Assembly (NCBI GenBank): GCA_015065205.1
Contig: SVQS01000003.1
Coordinates: forward strand, 1 to 33,452
DNA length: 33,452 nt
Source of the DNA: Oscillospiraceae bacterium
GTDB lineage: Bacteria > Bacillota > Clostridia > Oscillospirales > CAG-272
Direction: 5' to 3'
Under the pieces are notes generated by a model that searched no databases, was not told the DNA's origin, and saw nothing but the letters and a program-made list of their open reading frames with translations. The position numbers were made by a program, and so were the translations under genes. This document shows, piece by piece, positions 23,433-32,827 of this stretch (its first letter is position 1; each line of letters begins with the position of its first letter).

Positions 23433-24035
23433 ATGCAAAAAGGATTGTTGATTGTTATCTCCGCGCCCTCGGGTAGCGGAAAGAGCACGGTGCGCGAGGA
23501 GCTGATGCGCCGTGAGAATTTTGCTTATTCGGTATCTGCCACCACGCGTCCCCCCAGAGCGGGAGAGGTGAACGGTGTGGACTACTGGTTCGTCACCCGT
23601 GAGCAATTTGAAGAAAAGATCAAAAACGGCGATATGCTGGAGCACGCCATATACAACGGCAACTACTACGGCACCCCTCTGCGTGAGGCTTTGCGAGTTG
23701 TCGAGTCGGGACGCAACCTGCTTCTTGAAATCGAGGTTGAGGGTGCGATGAACATCAAGCGCCAATATCCTGAGGCAGTTCTTATTATGCTGCTGCCGCC
23801 CTCTTTCTCCGAACAGGAGAGAAGACTACGCTCTCGCGGAACCGAGACCGACGAGGTCATTGCGGGGCGCCTGAAGCAGACTTATGAGGAAATGACCTAT
23901 TTTGACAGATACGATTATTTTGTTGTCAACGAAACCGTTGATAAATGTGCTGACGATATTCAAGACATCGTTCACGCAGAAAAGTGGGCGGTCAAGCGCC
24001 ACCTTGAGGTTCCCTCTACCTATTTTGAGGCTTAA
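23433..24035 (+). CDS. gmk: Guanylate kinase
   Basis: This 200-aa enzyme phosphorylates GMP to GDP with ATP. The P-loop SAPSGSGKS is at residues 10-18. The GMP-binding region shows SATTRPPRAGE, DYWFVTREQF and HAIYNGNYYGTP, and LLEIEVEGAM is the conserved strand with the catalytic-site Glu/Asp. The lid region carries RLRSRGTET. The start at 23433 follows AAAGGAG and lies 13 bases after the remA stop; an earlier in-frame start would overlap remA. Length (about 200 aa) is typical. Confidence 0.97.
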   Translation: MQKGLLIVISAPSGSGKSTVREELMRRENFAYSVSATTRPPRAGEVNGVDYWFVTREQFEEKIKNGDMLEHAIYNGNYYGTPLREALRVVESGRNLLLEIEVEGAMNIKRQYPEAVLIMLLPPSFSEQERRLRSRGTETDEVIAGRLKQTYEEMTYFDRYDYFVVNETVDKCADDIQDIVHAEKWAVKRHLEVPSTYFEA

Positions 24036-24076
24036 TACATCAAACGCAAATTTTGCACAAGCAAGGAGATAAAATT

Positions 24077-24421
24077 ATGCTACACCCTACCATTGAAGAA
24101 TTGACGAAGGGCGAATACAACCGCTACGAGCTGGCACTTGCCACCGCAAAGTGCGCGCGTCTTATCACCGAGGAGTACGTTCGTCAGCATGATGCTGCCG
24201 AAAAGTCCATCACCGGTAACAAGGAGACCGACCGTCCTTTGAATACTATGATCGACCGCGAGCTGCGCGACGAAAAGGCTGTTCACGTAGCCGTTAACCG
24301 TCTGTATGCCGGCGAGTATGTGATCGATATGAACGCAAACGAAGCCACCGAAGCTGAAGAAGAGACACAAGAAGCAGTGGCTGATGAACAAGCAGAGGAC
24401 TTTTTGTCCGATGCTGAGTAA
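24077..24421 (+). CDS. rpoZ: RNA polymerase omega subunit
   Basis: This 114-aa protein shows the omega core: an N-terminal MLHPTIEELT, the ELALATAKCARLI helix, and KAVHVAVNRLYAGEY. The insertion KSITGNKETDRPLNTM lies between the helices. The C-terminal 25 residues are almost all Glu, Asp and Ala, an acidic tail seen in several clostridial omegas. CAAGGAG lies 8 bases before ATG. Its position after gmk matches Bacillota order. Omega helps assemble and stabilise RNA polymerase. Confidence 0.93.
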   Translation: MLHPTIEELTKGEYNRYELALATAKCARLITEEYVRQHDAAEKSITGNKETDRPLNTMIDRELRDEKAVHVAVNRLYAGEYVIDMNANEATEAEEETQEAVADEQAEDFLSDAE

Positions 24422-24434
24422 GTAGGAGATACAC

Positions 24435-26924
24435 TTGAGCCGATATGCGGGCGTATGCCTACTCGACAATCCGTTCTCAATTGACGGAGTATACGATTAT
24501 GTGATTCCCGAAGAGCTGGCAGGGGAAATTTCTGCCGGCTCGTTCGTCACGGTTCCGTTTGGCACAGTTAATCAACGCAGGTTGGCACTTGTTACGGAAT
24601 TGAAGGATAGTTCTGCCTACAAAGAGGCAAAGTCTATTCTTTCCGTGTGTCCCGAGGAGATGTTTTTGAGTGAGGAGATGTTGGGCCTTTGTTCCTTTAT
24701 GAAGCTTCGCACCCTATGTACTACGGGTGATGCTGTCAGGGCAATGATTCCCGCGTCCTCGCTCTCTCGTCTTGTCACTACGTATACTTTGTCCGAGGAA
24801 CACATATCCAACCCCTCCGACGACGTACCATCGTCGGATTTGTTTGTATATGAATACCTTCGCGAGAACGGGGAAATATCTCTCGATGCTCTGCGCCACC
24901 GTTTTGGCGTGGGCGTTGAGATCAAGCTCAAGCACCTTGTAACACTCGGCATTGCCAAAAAGGAAAGTGTTCTCCGGGAAGCCAAAGGCGAAAAGCTCGA
25001 GCGTGTTTGGCAGGTAGCCATCCCCACCGAGGATGCTTATGCACTCATCGACGGGGAAATCATCAAAGAGATCAAGCTGACGTCCGAGGCACAAAAAAAG
25101 GCACTCTCTTCCATTTTGGAAAGCGAGCTGCCTATGACTGCTACCGAGATAAAGGAGCGCGCAGGTGTGACTGACACACCACTCAAAACACTTTTGAGCA
25201 AGGGGATCGTTACAACTCTGCAGCTACGCCAAGAGCGCAATCCTTACGTAAACGCAAAATATTTGGGTAGAACACCCATACATCTGAACGACGAGCAATC
25301 GGCGGCAATGAGGACGCTTTCCGCGCTTGTCGATTCGGGGGAAGCAAAAGCGGCACTGCTCCACGGTGTTACGGGAAGCGGAAAGACCTGCGTAATGTTG
25401 ACTCTCATTGATAAACTTCTTGATGACGGTCGCGGTGTGATCGTCCTTTTACCCGAAATTGCACTCACCCCGCAATCGGTGGCTATCTTCTGCGCCCGTT
25501 ATGGAGAGCGCGTGGCGGTCATTCACTCGGGACTCTCAGCAGGGGAGCGTTACGATGCTTACTGCCGTATTCGCGACGGACGTGCCGATGTTGTCATTGG
25601 AACACGCTCGGCGGTTTTTTCGCCCGTTAAGAATTTGGGTGCTATCATCATCGACGAAGAACAAGAACACACATATAAATCCGACCAAAACCCGAAATAT
25701 CACACGCGCGACATTGCGCGCTACCGTTGTGCACACAACAAGGCTTTGATGCTTCTTTCCTCGGCAACACCGTCGCTTGAGAGCTATCAAAAGGCAAAAG
25801 AGGGAACCTATACGCTCATTACGCTCAAGCACCGCTTTGGTGGTGCAAAGCTGCCCCTGGTAAAGGTTGCCGATATGCGCGGTGAGGTGCAGGGTGGAAG
25901 TCTTTCTCCGCTTGGCGAAGAATTGATGGGGGAACTCTGCCGCGTGACAAATGCGCGCGAGCAAGCAGTGCTTTTTATCAACCGCCGCGGATATAATCAT
26001 TTTGTCAGCTGTCGCTCCTGCGGTGAGGCAGTCACCTGCCCATCCTGCTCGGTGGCAATGACCTACCACACGCGCCGCGGCACGTGGCACGAGGGCGACC
26101 TTGTTTGCCATTGGTGCGGCCACCGTATGCCGCTTCCCAAGGAGTGCCCGAGCTGTCACTCCGAGCATCTTGCCCGCATGGGCTTTGGCACACAGCGCGT
26201 TGAGGAAGAACTCCAAACGCTTCTTCCAAAGGCTAACATCCTGCGAATGGATACCGACACGACCACCACAAAATTTGCCTATGATGAACTGCTTGGGCGT
26301 TTTCGTGCACACGAAGCGGATGTGCTTCTCGGCACGCAAATGGTAACAAAAGGGCACGATTTCCCCGACGTTACCCTCGTGGGTGTTCTTTTGGCAGATG
26401 CCTCTCTCTACCTTGACGACTACCGTGCCGCAGAGCGAACCTTCGCAATGCTGACGCAGGTCATCGGTCGCGCGGGACGCGCCGACAAAGAGGGAATGGC
26501 TGTCATTCAAACAAACAATCCCGATAGCGAGGTCATTCGCCTTGCTTGCGCGCAAGACTACGAAAGCTTTTATGAGCGCGAGATCCGTTTGCGTAAGCTC
26601 TTGACCTTCCCGCCATTCTGCGACATCGCTCTCCTGACCGTTACGGGCTCTTATGAGACCGAGCTGCTCCGCGCCACCACAATGATGGCGCAAATGATAA
26701 AGGAGATGGCAGAGGGGGACTACAAGGACGTTACATTGGTTACCTTTGGCCCCTTTGAAGCCCCCGTTTATCGGGTGGATAATAAATACCGTATGCGTAT
26801 GGTGCTCAAGTGCAAGCTGACGCGCCGCACGCTCTCGATGCTGGCAGAGCTCCTCTCGACCTTTGGTCAGAGAGTGAGCAAAAAGGTGACGCTGAGCATC
26901 GATCTCAATCCGTCAAATCTCTAA
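24435..26924 (+). CDS. priA: Primosomal replication helicase PriA
   Basis: This 829-aa DNA helicase reloads the replisome at stalled forks. The start is TTG at 24435 with TAGGAG 7 bases upstream. An N-terminal DNA-binding domain (IDGVYDYVIPEEL) is followed by a winged-helix region. Walker A is GVTGSGKT near 310, and the DEEQ box is near 405 (IIIDEEQEH) with YHTRD. Eight cysteines in four CxxC pairs (about 520-575) form the zinc-binding insertion. The C-terminal helicase motif includes QVIGRAGRA. coaBC, common just before priA in Bacillota, is absent. Confidence 0.97.
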   Translation: MSRYAGVCLLDNPFSIDGVYDYVIPEELAGEISAGSFVTVPFGTVNQRRLALVTELKDSSAYKEAKSILSVCPEEMFLSEEMLGLCSFMKLRTLCTTGDAVRAMIPASSLSRLVTTYTLSEEHISNPSDDVPSSDLFVYEYLRENGEISLDALRHRFGVGVEIKLKHLVTLGIAKKESVLREAKGEKLERVWQVAIPTEDAYALIDGEIIKEIKLTSEAQKKALSSILESELPMTATEIKERAGVTDTPLKTLLSKGIVTTLQLRQERNPYVNAKYLGRTPIHLNDEQSAAMRTLSALVDSGEAKAALLHGVTGSGKTCVMLTLIDKLLDDGRGVIVLLPEIALTPQSVAIFCARYGERVAVIHSGLSAGERYDAYCRIRDGRADVVIGTRSAVFSPVKNLGAIIIDEEQEHTYKSDQNPKYHTRDIARYRCAHNKALMLLSSATPSLESYQKAKEGTYTLITLKHRFGGAKLPLVKVADMRGEVQGGSLSPLGEELMGELCRVTNAREQAVLFINRRGYNHFVSCRSCGEAVTCPSCSVAMTYHTRRGTWHEGDLVCHWCGHRMPLPKECPSCHSEHLARMGFGTQRVEEELQTLLPKANILRMDTDTTTTKFAYDELLGRFRAHEADVLLGTQMVTKGHDFPDVTLVGVLLADASLYLDDYRAAERTFAMLTQVIGRAGRADKEGMAVIQTNNPDSEVIRLACAQDYESFYEREIRLRKLLTFPPFCDIALLTVTGSYETELLRATTMMAQMIKEMAEGDYKDVTLVTFGPFEAPVYRVDNKYRMRMVLKCKLTRRTLSMLAELLSTFGQRVSKKVTLSIDLNPSNL

Positions 26925-26939
26925 AGTGAGGATACTGTT

Positions 26940-27395
26940 ATGGCAAAACTCAAAATTGTAAAGCACGGCGACGAAACTTTGCGCAAGGTCTGCCGTCCCG
27001 TTGATAAAATCACCCCCCGAATCATCACGCTTCTTGATGATATGCTGGAAACGATGCACGCCGCCGACGGTGTCGGTCTTGCTGCACCGCAGGTAGGAGT
27101 GCTTCGCCGCATCGTCATCGTTGAGGTGGAAGAGGGGGAAGTATATGAACTCATCAACCCCCGCATCGTCGCTTTTGCCGGCGAACAGCAGGGGCAAGAG
27201 GGGTGTCTCTCTCTGCCCGGTCGCTGGGGTATCACCAAACGCCCCATGCACGTTACCGTGCGCGCCTTCAACCGCAAGGGTGAGGAGTTTGAGGTCAGCG
27301 GTAGCGGCCTTTTGGCACGTGCTTTCTGCCACGAGATCGACCATCTCGACGGCAAGCTCTTTATTGACGAAATGATCGAGGAGATCCGTGAATGA
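26940..27395 (+). CDS. def: Peptide deformylase
   Basis: This 151-aa metal-dependent enzyme removes the formyl group from nascent N-terminal methionine. All three motifs are present: GVGLAAPQ (about 44-51), EGCLSLPG (about 87-94, metal-ligand Cys) and HEIDHLDG (about 131-138, His ligands and catalytic Glu). Length fits the short type I bacterial enzymes. It starts 15 bases after priA, and its stop overlaps the fmt start (ATGA), so the two opposing formylation steps are made together. Confidence 0.97.
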   Translation: MAKLKIVKHGDETLRKVCRPVDKITPRIITLLDDMLETMHAADGVGLAAPQVGVLRRIVIVEVEEGEVYELINPRIVAFAGEQQGQEGCLSLPGRWGITKRPMHVTVRAFNRKGEEFEVSGSGLLARAFCHEIDHLDGKLFIDEMIEEIRE

Positions 27396-28345
27396 GTATG
27401 AAGATCCTGTTTATGGGCACGCCTGATTTTGCGCTGTTTTCTTTGCGCGCGCTTGTTGAAGCAGGGGAGAACATCATTGGTGTTGTCACCCAACCCGACA
27501 AGCCCAAGGGCAGGGGATATACCCTCACACCGCCTCCCGTAAAAGTGTATGCGACCGAGGTGGGCATCCCCGTTTACCAACCCAATACCTTGCGCGGTGA
27601 GGAGTTTGCAGAGCTTTTGGAAGAACTCTCTCCCGACCTCATCATCGTCGTAGCCTATGGCAAGATATTGCCGTCAAACGTGCTGGAATTCCCCAAGTAC
27701 GGCTGTATCAACGTGCACGGTTCTATTCTGCCCACTTATCGCGGAGCGGCGCCTATGCAGCGCGCCATTATGGAAGGACAACGCGAAACGGGTATTACCA
27801 CTCAAATGATGGCTGATGGTATCGACACAGGCGATATTTTGCTTATTAGCAAGGTCGCCATCCAAGAGAACGACAACTTTGAAACGATGCACGACAAGCT
27901 CGGCGAATGTGGAGCGAACACGCTTCTTGAAACGCTGAAAGAACTCCGCGCGGGAACGCTCACGCGCACAAAGCAAGACGATAGCCTTGCCACTTATGCC
28001 GCCAAGATCGAAAAGAGCGATTGTCTCATTGACTTTACAAAGAGCGCAAACGAGGTGCACAACCAAATTCGCGGTTTGTCTCCCATTCCGCTCGCATTCA
28101 CCTATACGCCTGACGGAAAAATGCTCAAGGTGACGGCAACCGAGATCGCCAAGCGCGAGGGAACACTCGCACCTGCGGGAACGGTTCTGTCTCTTACAGG
28201 CGGCAAAATCGAGGTTGCTTGCGGTGTTGGTTCTATCGCTGTTTTGTCGGTTCTCCCCGAGGGCAAAAAGAGAATGGCGGCGGCTGACTTTATCAACGGT
28301 CGCAAAATTGCCGTTGGCGACCTGCTTTCCGCCCCCAACGCATAA
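27392..28345 (+). CDS. fmt: Methionyl-tRNA formyltransferase
   Basis: This 317-aa enzyme formylates initiator Met-tRNA using 10-formyltetrahydrofolate. The N-terminal Rossmann domain starts MKILFMGTPDFAL and includes VVTQPDKPKGRG, CINVHGSILPTYRGAAP (catalytic Asn and His) and GIDTGDILL. The C-terminal oligonucleotide-binding domain follows from about 205. The start overlaps def by four bases; a second ATG two codons later is also possible. Length is typical. Confidence 0.97.
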   Translation: MSMKILFMGTPDFALFSLRALVEAGENIIGVVTQPDKPKGRGYTLTPPPVKVYATEVGIPVYQPNTLRGEEFAELLEELSPDLIIVVAYGKILPSNVLEFPKYGCINVHGSILPTYRGAAPMQRAIMEGQRETGITTQMMADGIDTGDILLISKVAIQENDNFETMHDKLGECGANTLLETLKELRAGTLTRTKQDDSLATYAAKIEKSDCLIDFTKSANEVHNQIRGLSPIPLAFTYTPDGKMLKVTATEIAKREGTLAPAGTVLSLTGGKIEVACGVGSIAVLSVLPEGKKRMAAADFINGRKIAVGDLLSAPNA

Positions 28346-28357
28346 GAGGAAAACACT

Positions 28358-28813
28358 ATGCAAGAAGTAACGATTTTAGACCTCAAAGAGACAAAAGGAC
28401 GTATTCTCGGCGTTGATTTTGGCGACACGAGAACGGGACTTGCCGTGTCTGACACGAGCCGCTTTTTGGCATCGGGCATCGGATATGTCAGCCCGGGTGG
28501 CATCGTCAAGACTGCCGATAAGGTTGCCGAGGTCGCACGCGAGCAGAATGTTTCTGCCATTGTTGTGGGACTTCCCAAGAATATGGATGGCTCCGAGGGC
28601 TTTCGTGCCGACCGTTGCCGCGAGTTTGCCGACCTTTTGCGCGAGCGTCTTGTCGACATTCCCGTTGCGATGATGGACGAGCGTATGACCACTATGAGTG
28701 CCTCGCGTTATCTCAACGAAACGAATACAAGAGGACAAAAGCGCAAGGGTGTGATCGACACGCTCTCGGCGCAGATCATTCTGCAAAACGCGCTCGACCG
28801 TCTTAAAAATTGA
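28358..28813 (+). CDS. ruvX: Putative pre-16S rRNA nuclease / Holliday junction resolvase YqgF
   Basis: This 151-aa RNase H-like protein has the first catalytic Asp at residue 20 (ILGVDFGDTRTGLA), IVVGLPKNMDGSEG in the middle, and a late acidic site DERMTTMSA, with KGVIDTLSAQIIL near the end. The family trims 16S rRNA precursors in E. coli and has also been called a junction resolvase. A 13-residue N-terminal extension precedes the core. In most Bacillota, ruvX is near alaS; here it has been placed in the fmt-rsmB interval. Confidence 0.93.
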   Translation: MQEVTILDLKETKGRILGVDFGDTRTGLAVSDTSRFLASGIGYVSPGGIVKTADKVAEVAREQNVSAIVVGLPKNMDGSEGFRADRCREFADLLRERLVDIPVAMMDERMTTMSASRYLNETNTRGQKRKGVIDTLSAQIILQNALDRLKN

Positions 28814-28863
28814 GAAACTGAACCCAAAATCCTTTCGCAATTTGCGAAAAAGAAGGAAGATAT

Positions 28864-29739
28864 ATGCAACATTTACCGCCGCGGCGCATTGCCGCAATAC
28901 ACGATTTTTCCTGCGTGGGCAGATGCGCGCTCACGGTTGTTATCCCTACCTTGTCGGTTATGGGGTATCAGACCATTCCGCTTCCCACCGCGCTCCTCTC
29001 CAGCCATACAGGTGGCTTTGAGGGGCTGTATTTCCGCGATCTGACTGCGGATATGCATCATATCTCGGCACATTTTGACCGCCTCTCTATGACCTTTGGT
29101 TCTATCTACACGGGCTTTCTTGGTAGCGTTGAGCAGATTTCTACGGTGCGCGAATTTATTGAGCGTTTTGGAAAAACACCTGACGAAACAGGCAAAGCCC
29201 CCCTCATCCTCGTTGACCCCGTGATGGGCGACGACGGTGTTCTCTACGCTACATACACCAAGGCACTTGCCAACGGTATACGCGAGCTCAGCACACACGC
29301 ACAAGTGCTTACCCCAAATCTTACCGAGGCCTGCTTTCTGACCGACACGCCGTATCAAGATACCGCTGTGCTTTCCGAGGATGAAGCCGAAGCGTTTGTG
29401 CTAACTTTGCTCGAAAAGCTCTCCCACATTTGCCACGGCAAAATCGTGGTGACGGGTATCGGCCTTACGGGTGGCATCGTTGCCAACGCGGGCAGAGACA
29501 CCGACGGGTGCATCTTTTGGGTCAAGCGTGCGTGTCAGGATATTTCCTATCCCGGCACAGGTGATATTTTTGCTTCTGTTTTGCTCGGTGCCCTGATGCA
29601 AGGGGATGATTTTGAGACCGCCTGCACACGCGCGGCAGATTTTATTGTTCTGCTCATTACCGAGTCGGCAAAGATCGACACCCCTGTGCGTATGGGAGTC
29701 GCGCTTGAGGCGCACCTTGGCAAACTGCTACAAAAGTAA
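28864..29739 (+). CDS. Pyridoxamine kinase / phosphomethylpyrimidine kinase family
   Basis: This 291-aa ribokinase-fold enzyme most resembles the pyridoxamine kinases of Clostridia, which phosphorylate the 5' hydroxyl of B6 vitamers. Visible blocks are AIHDFSCVGRCALTVVIP, LLSSHTGGFEG, the LVDPVMGDDGVLY anion-binding part, LTPNLTEACFLT, and YPGTGDIFASVLLGAL with the catalytic Asp. AAGAAGGAAG precedes the ATG. A small hairpin (28833-28849) sits between ruvX and this gene but has no T-run. Whether it prefers pyridoxal or pyridoxamine cannot be read from the sequence. Confidence 0.9.
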   Translation: MQHLPPRRIAAIHDFSCVGRCALTVVIPTLSVMGYQTIPLPTALLSSHTGGFEGLYFRDLTADMHHISAHFDRLSMTFGSIYTGFLGSVEQISTVREFIERFGKTPDETGKAPLILVDPVMGDDGVLYATYTKALANGIRELSTHAQVLTPNLTEACFLTDTPYQDTAVLSEDEAEAFVLTLLEKLSHICHGKIVVTGIGLTGGIVANAGRDTDGCIFWVKRACQDISYPGTGDIFASVLLGALMQGDDFETACTRAADFIVLLITESAKIDTPVRMGVALEAHLGKLLQK

Positions 29740-29749
29740 GGAGGAGACT

Positions 29750-30460
29750 ATGTCAAACGGACATAATATGCGCGTTTTTTTGCGCGTGGTCAAGTGGAGT
29801 ATTTCGCTTCTTTTGTGCCTGATTTGTGGCATCCTCATTTGGCGTATGTGCTCTTCGGGCGACCCCGAAAAGGTGAAATACCTGATGGGAAATGAGGCAC
29901 TTTATCAAGCCTATGACGAGCACGGTGAAGACCTTGTCCTGCAATATCAAAACCAGGATACCATTACGACCGCCGAGTATAACAGAGGGTATTTTTCCAT
30001 TACGCAATACGTTTTTATTCCCGAGGCGAAGCAGGTGCAATTGGTGTTCCGCTACAACAACAGCACCATCAAAAACCTCGCAAAGGATTATGGCCTTGCC
30101 GAGATTCCCGACAAGAGCGAGGAGCTTTTTGACCTAACGCTTGTCTCCGTTGTGGATAACACGCCCGACAACCGCGAGGACAACGAAAGCACCGATGCGC
30201 GCACAACAACGCGCTATTATCCCTCTGCCGCAACACGCACCGAGACCTCGCTCTACACCTATTATCGCTTTGTTTTTGACGACATTGAAGTTACTTCCGA
30301 TATGCTCTACGTCTTTGCCGATATTTATTACGAGGGAGACCTCGACTACGAAGAACGCCCCTACGGCACGCTTTGCCTTTATGACGATCAGTCGGAGTGG
30401 GTAACCTATAAGCTTTCGCGCACCGAGCGCAAAATGCTCGCCAAAAAAGAGGACGAGTAA
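29750..30460 (+). CDS. Unknown 236-aa single-pass membrane protein
   Basis: The ATG at 29750 follows AAGGAGGAG; the frame extends further back, but that part overlaps the kinase gene. One hydrophobic segment (about residues 13-32, VVKWSISLLLCLICGILIW) anchors a soluble extracellular domain of about 200 residues. That domain is rich in Tyr, Asp and Thr with beta-like strands (KQVQLVFRYNNSTI, YTYYRFVFDDIEV). No enzyme motif is seen. It lies 10 bases after the kinase and 13 before the esterase. Not recognised. Confidence 0.82.
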   Translation: MSNGHNMRVFLRVVKWSISLLLCLICGILIWRMCSSGDPEKVKYLMGNEALYQAYDEHGEDLVLQYQNQDTITTAEYNRGYFSITQYVFIPEAKQVQLVFRYNNSTIKNLAKDYGLAEIPDKSEELFDLTLVSVVDNTPDNREDNESTDARTTTRYYPSAATRTETSLYTYYRFVFDDIEVTSDMLYVFADIYYEGDLDYEERPYGTLCLYDDQSEWVTYKLSRTERKMLAKKEDE

Positions 30461-30473
30461 GAGAGGATAGACG

Positions 30474-31463
30474 ATGAACATTCCTTATACACACGAAAGC
30501 ATCCGCCTCACGGGTCGATGGGATAGAGGTGCAGATCGCGCCACCGCTACGGCGACGGGCTCTTATATTGAGTTTGCATTCCGCGGCAGAATGGCGGTTG
30601 CCAAATTCAACATTGTTTCCAACGCACAGCCCAGACTCCATTTGTGGATTCAAATCGATGGCGGTGATATGATCGAAGCGAATATCGATTCTCACATCCG
30701 CATTATGGCAAAAAACGATGGCGACCACGTCTGCCGCATCATCTACAAGGGCGGCACCGAACTTGACAGACGTTGGTATCATCCGCTTACGGGAAAGGTA
30801 TCCTTTGTTGGTGTGCAAACCGAGTGTCCTATTCCGATTGCTCCCGACAATCGCAAGACGATCGAATTTGTGGGAGATTCCATTACCGAGGGCGTTTTGA
30901 TCGATACCGATTTCAACAACGGTGGCGACGTTCTTTCCACTGCCGTTTTTGATGCGATGCGTTGCTATCAAGATGACGTTTGTGCTACCTACGCGTGGCA
31001 GACCGCCGAAGCACTCAACCTGCGTCCCATCTTTATGGGGTACGGAGCGGTTGGTGTCACACGCGCAGGCGCGGGAGATGTCCCCGCCGCCCCCGAATCC
31101 TATCTTTACAATTTTGATGGCTCACCCATCACGCACGAGAGTGCGGATTACATCCTTATCAACCACGGGGCCAACGACCGCGCAAACGGCGTGGAGCGTT
31201 ACCTGCAAAAATACGAGGAATTGCTTAACGTTATCCGCAAACGCAATCCCTCGTCGGTTATCATTTCTCTTTCGGCATTCGTTGGCACGTTCCACGAGGA
31301 ACTCGGGAAAATGATTGAAGATTATAACCGAAAACACAACTGCTGTGTGCACTTTATCGATAGCTACGGCTGGATTCCCGAAGTGCCCCTGCATCCTCTG
31401 CGCGACGGTCACAATACCGTTGCCAAAAATTTAATTCCCCTGATGAGGGAGATCGTGAAATAA
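30474..31463 (+). CDS. SGNH/GDSL esterase, carbohydrate esterase family 2-like
   Basis: This 329-aa protein has a beta-rich N-terminal domain (about 5-120, like the jelly roll of CE2 acetyl esterases) and a C-terminal SGNH hydrolase. The nucleophile is Ser136 in EFVGDSITEG, the Asn block is NHGANDR (Asn234), and Asp311/His313 lie in HPLRDGH. A Gly-rich GYGAVGVTRAG carries the oxyanion glycine. No signal peptide is seen, so it may act inside the cell or leave by another route. Probable role: deacetylation of sugars or polysaccharides; substrate inferred. Confidence 0.88.
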   Translation: MNIPYTHESIRLTGRWDRGADRATATATGSYIEFAFRGRMAVAKFNIVSNAQPRLHLWIQIDGGDMIEANIDSHIRIMAKNDGDHVCRIIYKGGTELDRRWYHPLTGKVSFVGVQTECPIPIAPDNRKTIEFVGDSITEGVLIDTDFNNGGDVLSTAVFDAMRCYQDDVCATYAWQTAEALNLRPIFMGYGAVGVTRAGAGDVPAAPESYLYNFDGSPITHESADYILINHGANDRANGVERYLQKYEELLNVIRKRNPSSVIISLSAFVGTFHEELGKMIEDYNRKHNCCVHFIDSYGWIPEVPLHPLRDGHNTVAKNLIPLMREIVK

Positions 31464-31498
31464 AATATCCGTTAAGTGGATAGGAAAGGAGCCGACGT

Positions 31499-32779
31499 AT
31501 GAGCGCCCCCCGTAAAATTGCATACGATGTTCTGGTGCGATGTGCGTCGGCAGAGCAGTATTCCAATATAGCTTTGGATACTGCCATTAAGCGTTCCGCC
31601 CTAACACCTCCCAATAGAGGTCTGTTGACGACCCTCGTCTATGGCGTTATCGAAAGACAGATCACATTGGATGCTATTATAGACAACCTTTGTAACCGAG
31701 GAAGCAAGAGCATTTCTTTCGATGTGCGCACGTTATTGCGCTTGGGGCTTTATCAGCTTGCTTACCTCGACCGCGTCCCCGACCACGCCGCTGTGAATGA
31801 AACAGTGAATATGTCACCCAAACGCAACCGTGCATTTGTCAATGCCATTCTGCGTGCGTTCATTCGAGGCGGCAAGAAAATCCCCATTCCCGATAAAGAA
31901 AAAGATGCCGTTGGATATCTCTCGGTCAAATATTCATTTTGCCCCGCACTTTGCCGCAAGTTTATCGATACCTTTTCACTTGAACGTACCGAACAGCTCT
32001 TCGCCGCCTTTGGCGAGCAACCTGACCTGACTCTTCGCACCAATACGCTCCGCATCTCGCGTGAGGAACTGATTCAAAAAATCGAGGGGCAGGGAATCCA
32101 CGCGCTCCCCACAAAAGAGAGTGACGCAGGTATTCGCGTATGCGATAAATCCCCTGTGACCGAGCTTTACGGCTTTCTTGATGGACTCTTTTTCGTTCAG
32201 GACGAAGCCTCTCAGCTTTGTGTCAAAGCCTTGGATGCAAAACCCGGAATGAAAATTTTGGATGCCTGCGCTTGTCCGGGCTCTAAATCCTTTGGTGCCG
32301 CTATTGATATGAACAACAAGGGCAGTGTGCTTTCCTGCGACCTGCACCGCAACAAGCTTTCACTCGTCGAGAGTGGAGCGCAAAGACTCGGCATCACCAT
32401 TCTCACAACCGAGGAGCGCGATGCCCGAAACCAAAAAGAAGAGTGGATTGGAGCATTCGACCGTGTGCTCTGTGATGTACCTTGCTCGGGCTTTGGCGTG
32501 TTTGCCAAAAAGCCTGAATTACGCTACAAAGATCCTGCCGCCAGCGAAGCACTCCCCGATATTCAGTTGGCCATCCTAAAAAATGCATCCAACTATGTCA
32601 AGGTAGGCGGCAAGCTGGTATATTCCACCTGCACGCTTCTCCCCTCGGAGAACGAGGAGAACGTAGCACGTTTTCTTGGTGAAAACAATAATTTTGAACT
32701 CAAAGAACAACGCACGCTCTATCCCGATACCGACGAAACCGACGGCTTCTTTTATGCTGTGATGGAGCGCGTAAAATAG
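31499..32779 (+). CDS. rsmB: 16S rRNA (cytosine-967 C5)-methyltransferase
   Basis: This 426-aa protein has an N-terminal NusB-like helical domain (about 1-140, ALDTAIKRSALTPPNRGLLT and LRLGLYQLAYLDRVPDHAAVNE) and a C-terminal methyltransferase. The SAM loop is DACACPGSKS, and the two family cysteines are in DVPCSGFG (about 329) and YSTCT (about 377). AAAGGAG precedes the ATG. rsmB normally follows fmt directly in Bacillota; here four genes intervene. Length is close to the usual 430-450 aa. Confidence 0.96.
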   Translation: MSAPRKIAYDVLVRCASAEQYSNIALDTAIKRSALTPPNRGLLTTLVYGVIERQITLDAIIDNLCNRGSKSISFDVRTLLRLGLYQLAYLDRVPDHAAVNETVNMSPKRNRAFVNAILRAFIRGGKKIPIPDKEKDAVGYLSVKYSFCPALCRKFIDTFSLERTEQLFAAFGEQPDLTLRTNTLRISREELIQKIEGQGIHALPTKESDAGIRVCDKSPVTELYGFLDGLFFVQDEASQLCVKALDAKPGMKILDACACPGSKSFGAAIDMNNKGSVLSCDLHRNKLSLVESGAQRLGITILTTEERDARNQKEEWIGAFDRVLCDVPCSGFGVFAKKPELRYKDPAASEALPDIQLAILKNASNYVKVGGKLVYSTCTLLPSENEENVARFLGENNNFELKEQRTLYPDTDETDGFFYAVMERVK

Positions 32780-32827
32780 AATTATACTTTTCGAAACTTT
32801 GGATAGAATAAAGAAAGGAGGCGCCAA

